A DNA stretch of 64,000 bases from Deuterostichococcus epilithicus. Its lineage: Eukaryota; Chlorophyta; Trebouxiophyceae; Prasiolales; Stichococcaceae. Within the stretch, counting starts at the first letter, position 1. Every line of letters starts with the position of its first letter. The DNA is taken from NCBI GenBank assembly GCA_033439295.1, contig JAVTLE010000010.1, positions 1,364,001-1,428,000 of the forward strand, in the 5' to 3' direction. Shown here in pieces: positions 58,601 through 64,000 of the stretch. The translations under genes were made by a program, and so were the position numbers. Below the pieces are notes generated by a model. It saw only the letters and a list, made by a program, of their open reading frames with translations. It was not told where the DNA came from and searched no databases.

Positions 58601-61600
58601 GGGCGCAGGCGCCGGCGGCGCTCGCCGGCCAGCTGCAGCTGCCGCTGGCCCCCGCACAGCTGGCGCACGTGGCTCGCGCCGTCTCGCTGCTCAAGGTGCC
58701 AGCAGCTGTGGCAGTGCGCTCACTGCATCACATGCCTGACTTCTGAGATGCGCCAGTATGATCATCTGCGCTGCGAGCTTGGCATGTTGCGAATTGGAGC
58801 ACTCCGCTGTGAAGATGTCTCCAATGCCAGTCCGGCTGGCACTGCACGAACCTTTGGATGCAAACTTTGAAATTGTCAGAGCACCTCACCAGAGTATGGA
58901 GGCATCGCTGGAGCGGCACTCGGCGGCAGTGGCCGCGGCGCTGCCGCACCTGCTGTCGGCGGCGCGGGCCAACCTGGCGGTGGAGGCGGCACAGCTGCGG
59001 CGCGGGACAATGCCGGGCGGCGGCGGCGACGCCCGAGCGCCGCTGCTGGCAATGCCGGGCGCTCGGCGGCGGCGCGCCGCGGCACTGGACGATGTGGCAA
59101 CCGTCGCGGGCCTCATTACGCGCATTGCGGCAGGTGTGCCAATGGCGTGGGCGGTAGTTGCGCCTTGCATGCGGTCTGCTCTGCACAACTCCACTGCATG
59201 CTGCATTCTCACTCCAGGCCGACTCATGCGACATGCTTGGTGGAGTTGCCTTGTGCAGTCTGGCGAGGCCAGCAGACGCACAGCCGACCTGCCCTGCGGA
59301 TGAACGATCTCAGAGGAGCAGCAGCATGTGGGAATGTGCGACCCCCCGCAGGGCCGGCTGGGCGGCACGAGCTGCTGCTGCTTCGGCTGTGCGTGGACGC
59401 GCTGCACGCGACAGCGGTGCTGACGCCGGACGAGACGGACCGCATATGTGCCGCCGTCAATGCGGTTGCCGAGCTGGCTACCGTGCAGCTGGCCATGCGC
59501 CAGGTGCCGCCTCTGCAAGTGCCCTGAGCCGAAACATCCTCCCACGGCCTGCCAACGGCAGCAGACATCAGATGTGCTTCCTATTTGGCAGCGAGATGTG
59601 CTTGCATGACCCCAAGCGTGGTGCCGCCGCTGAACTGCATGCCACGGCCAGGCAGGTAGCTTGCCTAGCTACCTGCCCGCTGTCCGTGCGACTGTGTCGC
59701 TGAGCCTGCCTGCATGCGGCTCTGCAGGCGTGCGACTGCGGGTGGCTGTTCAGCCTGCGGCAGCAGCTGCGACCGATGCTGGGCGCGGCAGCGCACGAGC
59801 AGGGCGGCGCGCAGCGCCTGTCGCAGCTGCTGGCAGCGTTTGCGGACGCAGCTGCGCTGTTGCCGCACTGCAGCCCGCCGTCCGGCCCGCAGGTGCTGCC
59901 TCTGGCTGCTGGGTTTTGGGCCATTGCATCGTTCTTGGGCTTCGCAAGTGGGTAGCGGGCTTACATGCTTGGCCGCAGCGGCCATGCAGCAGGGATTGGC
60001 CGCAGCGGCCATGCAGCAGGGATGTTGCTGTCCGCTGTATCAGCCCCAGGCCACTGCTCCCTCCGCACTCGGCAACTTACAATCTGCCCAGGTACTGTGT
60101 GCTGCTGCACGCTGCCCAGCCTCAGGTGTCGTTGGGGCGCTGTGCTCAGCCTGGTCCGTGCTGTGGCCAGGCACTCGACGAGCTGCTATTCAGCGCCCTG
60201 CAAGCGGCGGTGCTTGCGCCGGCGGCGGCGGCGATCGAGGCGGACCTGCGGCTACAGCTGTTTGCCGCGGCGGACACAGAGGGGGGCGGCGACACGGCGG
60301 CCACGGAGCAGGCGGCTGCGGCTGCTGCGGACGCCGCTGCCGCCGCGCGGTGGGCGGTGCCGCTGACGGCGTTGCCCCCGCTGCGCCTGGTCACCAGCAC
60401 GATCCACATCAAGTGAGGATGGCGATAGATATGTTGGTCTATCATCAAAGGCACAAGGTGAAACCACTGCCATCAGCGGCGCCAGCTGAGCACGAGCGAC
60501 AACTTTGTCAGCGTGGTCAGGCTCTGGAGGGGAGACTCGAATGCAGGACCCTGTGCTGCGCAGGCAGTGGCTGGGCGACAGGCTCAGCGCGGTGGCGCAC
60601 GAGAATGCCGCAGTGGCGCTGCAGGACGGGCGCCGGCTGTGTGAGGTCGCGGCACTGGCCGCCGACAAGTACAGCCTGCCGGTCGCGCCGCCGCGGCTGC
60701 CGGCCTCAGGACCCAACGGCGGTGCGCGCCTCCTGGCAGCAGCCCTCCTATCCACGCTTTGCCGGCCTGCCATCCCATGTTCCCGACATGTTGACGAGCC
60801 CCTGCATGCCCCACAGTGGTGCACTGCGCGTCTTCTCAAGCGTCCTTCTCAGAGCGGGCTCAATTGCGCAGCAGGCAGCAATCTGCACGACGACAAGCTC
60901 CCCTCGCACAGCTTCATCACGTACATCCCGTGATTTCATGCACAGCAACTGGCTCCCATCTCATATGTCTCTGATTGTTCTCCTTCATTGCGCACTTCAC
61001 TACAGGGCTGGATGTGCTGGAGGTCGTCGCCGGGCTGGACGTCTTCGCCGCCTGCTTCGCCTACTCTGCTGCGACGGGCGCCTTTGTGCAGCGCCCAGCT
61101 GCAGCGCCTGTCGGCGCGGCCTACCTGTCGGTGCTGACGCTGGATGCGATGGCGGCGGCGGTGCGCGCCCAGGGGCTGGGCGTATTGCAGGCGGCCGTCA
61201 ACGCGGCATACCAGTTCCTCGGCCGCCGCATCAGCGCGGCGTCGCAGGTGGGTGCGTCTGGCTTGGCGTGCAACCTGTGGGCTTGGACAGGACCGGACGC
61301 CAAACCTTACGATGGACAGTTTGTGGCAATGAAACCTCCACCTTGTGTCTGCTGTCATGCCGCATGTGCAGCAACCTCGAGTGAAAGCCTGAGTCAACAG
61401 CAACCCTGCAGCGGACTCAGGCTGGAGCCGCCATGCGTCGAAAGCTGCCTGTTCTGCACAGGTGCTGTTCCGGGAGGCGGTGCGTGGGCGGCTGTTGACG
61501 GAGGCCCGCTGGTGGGCCGCCACCCGCGAGTCGCTGGGCTCCAAGTACCCGCCGCCGCGCGCCGCGCGCCTGGCGTCAGAGCTGGCGGCGCCCCACGGCG

Positions 61601-63819
61601 ATGGCGCCGGCGGGAGCGACAGNGGCGGTGGCGGCGGCGCGACGCCGCGAGCAGACGCGGGCCCGCAGCCGCTGCAGCAGCTGCGCCTCCTCGTCACAGG
61701 TGCAGCTCCCTGCACTCCTGGGCCTGCTGCCTGCGTGCCTGCTATATTGTAGAAGAAGGTGACTCGAGCTGAAGGTGACTTCAGATGAAGGTGACTGCAC
61801 ACCGTTCGTACAGCAGCAGAGCGAATTCCCGTTGCTGCAGCTGCCGCAGTCGAACAGGCTCCCACTTCCATCCTGCCGCAGAGATTGGCAACGGCCTGGC
61901 CTTCGTGCGGCTCGCACGGCAAGCGGGCCTGCGCGTGGCCGCCGCCGGGGCGCAGGCCGCCCCACCGCCGCTGAGCGGCGCCGCCGGCGGCAAATGTGGC
62001 GGGACCGACCGCTCCTCTGCGCACGGCAGCGCGCCGCCGTCGTCCGGCCTGCGGTCGCCCGGCGGCGGGCGGCGGCGGCGGCTGCGGCGCCACCGTCGCG
62101 CTTGGCGGAGGCCGCTGAGGCGGATGGGCTGACGAGGCCCTGCGGCGCCGCGGTGGAGGCCCTGGACGACCTGCTCGCAGAGCTGCATGTCCAGTCGGCA
62201 GAAGGTGCCGCCGGCTCTCGAGACTCTCTTCAGACATGCTACACACCCTGCAGACTTGCAACGTGCATGGCAGGCAGCAAGGCAGCTGCACATAGGCGGG
62301 TGACGGTGCAGCTTCTTGTGACGGCATGAGGTTCCGCTTGGCGACTGAAGGGAATGGCGGAAGTTGCAGATACGCTTTCGGCCGAAATGTCTGCCTGCGG
62401 CCTCCAGGCCAGGCGGCCGCGCACCAGCCCTGGACGGCTGCGCTTGCGTTTGGCGGGTCGTATGGGGCTTTCTGCTGACACCTGAAGGCTGCACCAACTG
62501 TCGGCGCAGGCCTAGATTTCTTTCCGCCGCTGGTGACGGTCTTCTCTAAGGAGCTGTGCACCCCCGCCAACAGGTGAGAAATGTCAGCACAGGGTGTCAA
62601 GGCTCACGGCAACCTCCATGCATGCACTGGAGCCAGCTGTCCCGTGGACTTGAGCCCCAATCACGCTGCACTCCTGCACGTACGCTGCTGTCACACACGA
62701 GAGGCATAGCCCAGGCTCGGCCTGCGCATGCATGCGACCGCTGGTCCACGGGCGTGCACCGACAGCGAGCACGGCCTCGCAGGCACCTGCGGCTGTTCCA
62801 CATGGCTGTGCCGGCGCTGGTGGCGGCCGCTGTGGAGGCGGGGCTGGTGGCCAAGGAGGCGCTCGCCCGCCGCCGCCGCGGCGCCGCCCCTGCAGGCTTC
62901 ACCGACGACGGCTTCCCCCTGGGCCTCGCCTTCCTGCTCAAGGCAATCGCGCCTGCCTTGTAGGCCTGACCCTGGGATTGATGCAGACTGCGGAAACATC
63001 ATGCGGCGGCTCCGCCGGCCCCGGCTCTGCAGGGTCCCACCTCGTGAGGCGCGACCGGCTGAGGGTCTGCTGGAGCACATCAGGGTGTGTGGTAGACATC
63101 CCCGAGCAGGGGATGTCAGCAGGTGACCTCGAATCAGATGTGCAGGTGCTGGAGCAGGAGACGGCTTTCGACAGCCTGCAGTGGTTCGAGGCGGTGGGCG
63201 GCCACTACGCGGGCGAGGCGGCCGCAGTCGCCGAGCGCCCCAGCGCCCACGGCCCGCCGTCGCCCGCCGGCCTGGCGGCGCGCCTCCTGGACGGCCTCGG
63301 CTCCACGCTGCGAGGTGCGGCGTACCCTCAGCCCTTGCGGCGGGGTCAGCGAGTGTATGGTCGTGGCTGCGGCACCTCCGAGCACGCTGTGCAGAGGAGG
63401 GCCTGCTGGCGGGGCCTGGTCCGCTCCGATGGGAGTGCTGTTCGTCCGGGGCATGCACGGTGCCGTTCAGAGTCGTGCCTGCAAGCCGCCGGAGGTGTGA
63501 GAGTGTGAGATGGGCACGGACTGTGGGCCTGTGATGTCGAGAGCTCCATCGAAGGAGGTCGCAGCCACAGCACGTTGCCGTCGGCAGATTTGTGCATGGG
63601 CAAGCGGCGACATGTGACATGGCCAAAGCCGATACGGCACCTTACTCCCTACTACCGGCAGGCTCCGCAGGCGGCGGCAGCCCGGACAAGGGTCATCAGG
63701 GCGACGAGGAGAACCGGCAGCTGCTGCTGTCGCGCATCCGCGCGTACGCCGCAGAATACGAGCTGCTGGCCAACACGCTCGCGGGCGTGCGCATGTTCTT
63801 TGCCGATGCGGACGAGTGA
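55619..63819 (+). CDS. WASHC4: WASH complex subunit 4 (SWIP/KIAA1033 family)
   Basis: Core subunit of the WASH complex, which drives Arp2/3 actin patches on endosomes. About 20 exons give roughly 1.2 thousand residues, like the animal protein. Exons: 55619-55759, 55887-56027, 56214-56421, 56627-56744, 56947-57162, 57410-57575, 57744-57979, 58524-58695, 58893-59133, 59352-59503, 59728-59892, 60171-60412, 60547-60721, 61006-61247, 61462-61699, 61882-62204, 62516-62573, 62783-62942, 63146-63314, 63662-63819. Family landmarks in order: GLDVLEVVAGLDVFAACFAY, GVLQAAVNAAYQFLGRR, LLTEARWWAATRESLGSKYP, IGNGLAFVRLARQAGL, FFPPLVTVFSKEL, HLRLFHMAVPAL, GFTDDGFPLGLAFLLK, FDSLQWFEAVGGHY, and the C-terminal YAAEYELLANTLAGVRMFF. 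The intron after 62942 begins with GC. The join 60412/60547 and a frame change inside 61882-62204 are not resolved; an N at 61623 shows draft quality here. Confidence 0.88.
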
Positions 63820-64000
63820 GGCAGAGGTGTGAGGCGAACGAGTGAGAGGCGGCGGCAGCAATGGCGGCTGGGCGGATTCGCTCCGACTGGGAAGGTCATC
63901 ACGCCCACGTGAACGCCCTTGTATCAGCCTGCAGGGAGCGCGAGCACTTGCTGCTGGCCACATCAATCTGCTGAGCGGAGGCGGCCGTAGTCCCAGGCTG

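Noticed and set aside
1-64000. tRNA, rRNA or complete transposable elements
   Set aside because: I found no tRNA-like A/B boxes with cloverleaf context, no rRNA stretches and no transposase, integrase or reverse transcriptase motifs with terminal repeats.

Overview
This window looks like nuclear DNA of a green alga, probably a chlorophyte. It is GC-rich. Genes are broken by many short introns with GTGCGT/GTGAGT-like donors and CAG acceptors, and a TGTAA motif lies 70-200 nt downstream of several stop codons, as in green algae. A few N bases show it is a draft assembly. All gene models were spliced by eye; exon edges are given where frame and phase agree.

Layout. (1) Minus, 1-697: 5' end of a VHS-domain (TOM1-like) trafficking protein, divergent from (2) plus, 1081-7620: a nucleolin with acidic Ser repeats, two RRMs and an RGG tail. 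Three of its introns hold about 17 tandem elements with the C and D boxes of box C/D snoRNAs. (3) 7721-10750: poorly resolved, with one unidentified plus-strand gene at its right end. (4) Minus, 11213-16725: acyl-CoA-binding protein with kelch repeats and a coiled coil, divergent from (5) plus, 17346-18941: a small DUF2062-like membrane protein. (6) Minus, 20045-22306: full RNase H1. (7) Minus, 23219-28843: a complete type-3 copper tyrosinase in 19 exons. (8) Minus, about 29858-31970: unidentified helical protein with a Lys/Arg tail. (9) Minus, 32666-33332: a 73-residue protein that is only the RNase H1 hybrid-binding domain. A truncated duplicate with its promoter lies at 37440-38110, on the other side of (10) a JmjC-domain gene (34012-37021, minus). 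(11) Minus, 38485-48969: MSH6, from PIP box and Tudor domain to the ATPase, divergent from (12) plus, 49697-54897: a U-box protein with a helical body and one in-frame TGA. (13) Plus, 55619-63819: subunit 4 of the WASH complex (WASHC4/SWIP). The last 180 bases hold no gene I can support.

The window is not an operon-like system. Several genes deal with nucleic acids: nucleolin and its snoRNA-like cargo act in ribosome making, RNase H1 and the lone hybrid-binding protein act on RNA-DNA hybrids, MSH6 repairs mismatches and the JmjC protein probably acts on chromatin. VHS protein and WASHC4 both belong to endosomal sorting. The most interesting features are the snoRNA-like arrays in nucleolin, the stand-alone hybrid-binding domain and its broken copy, WASHC4 in an alga, and frequent GC-AG introns.
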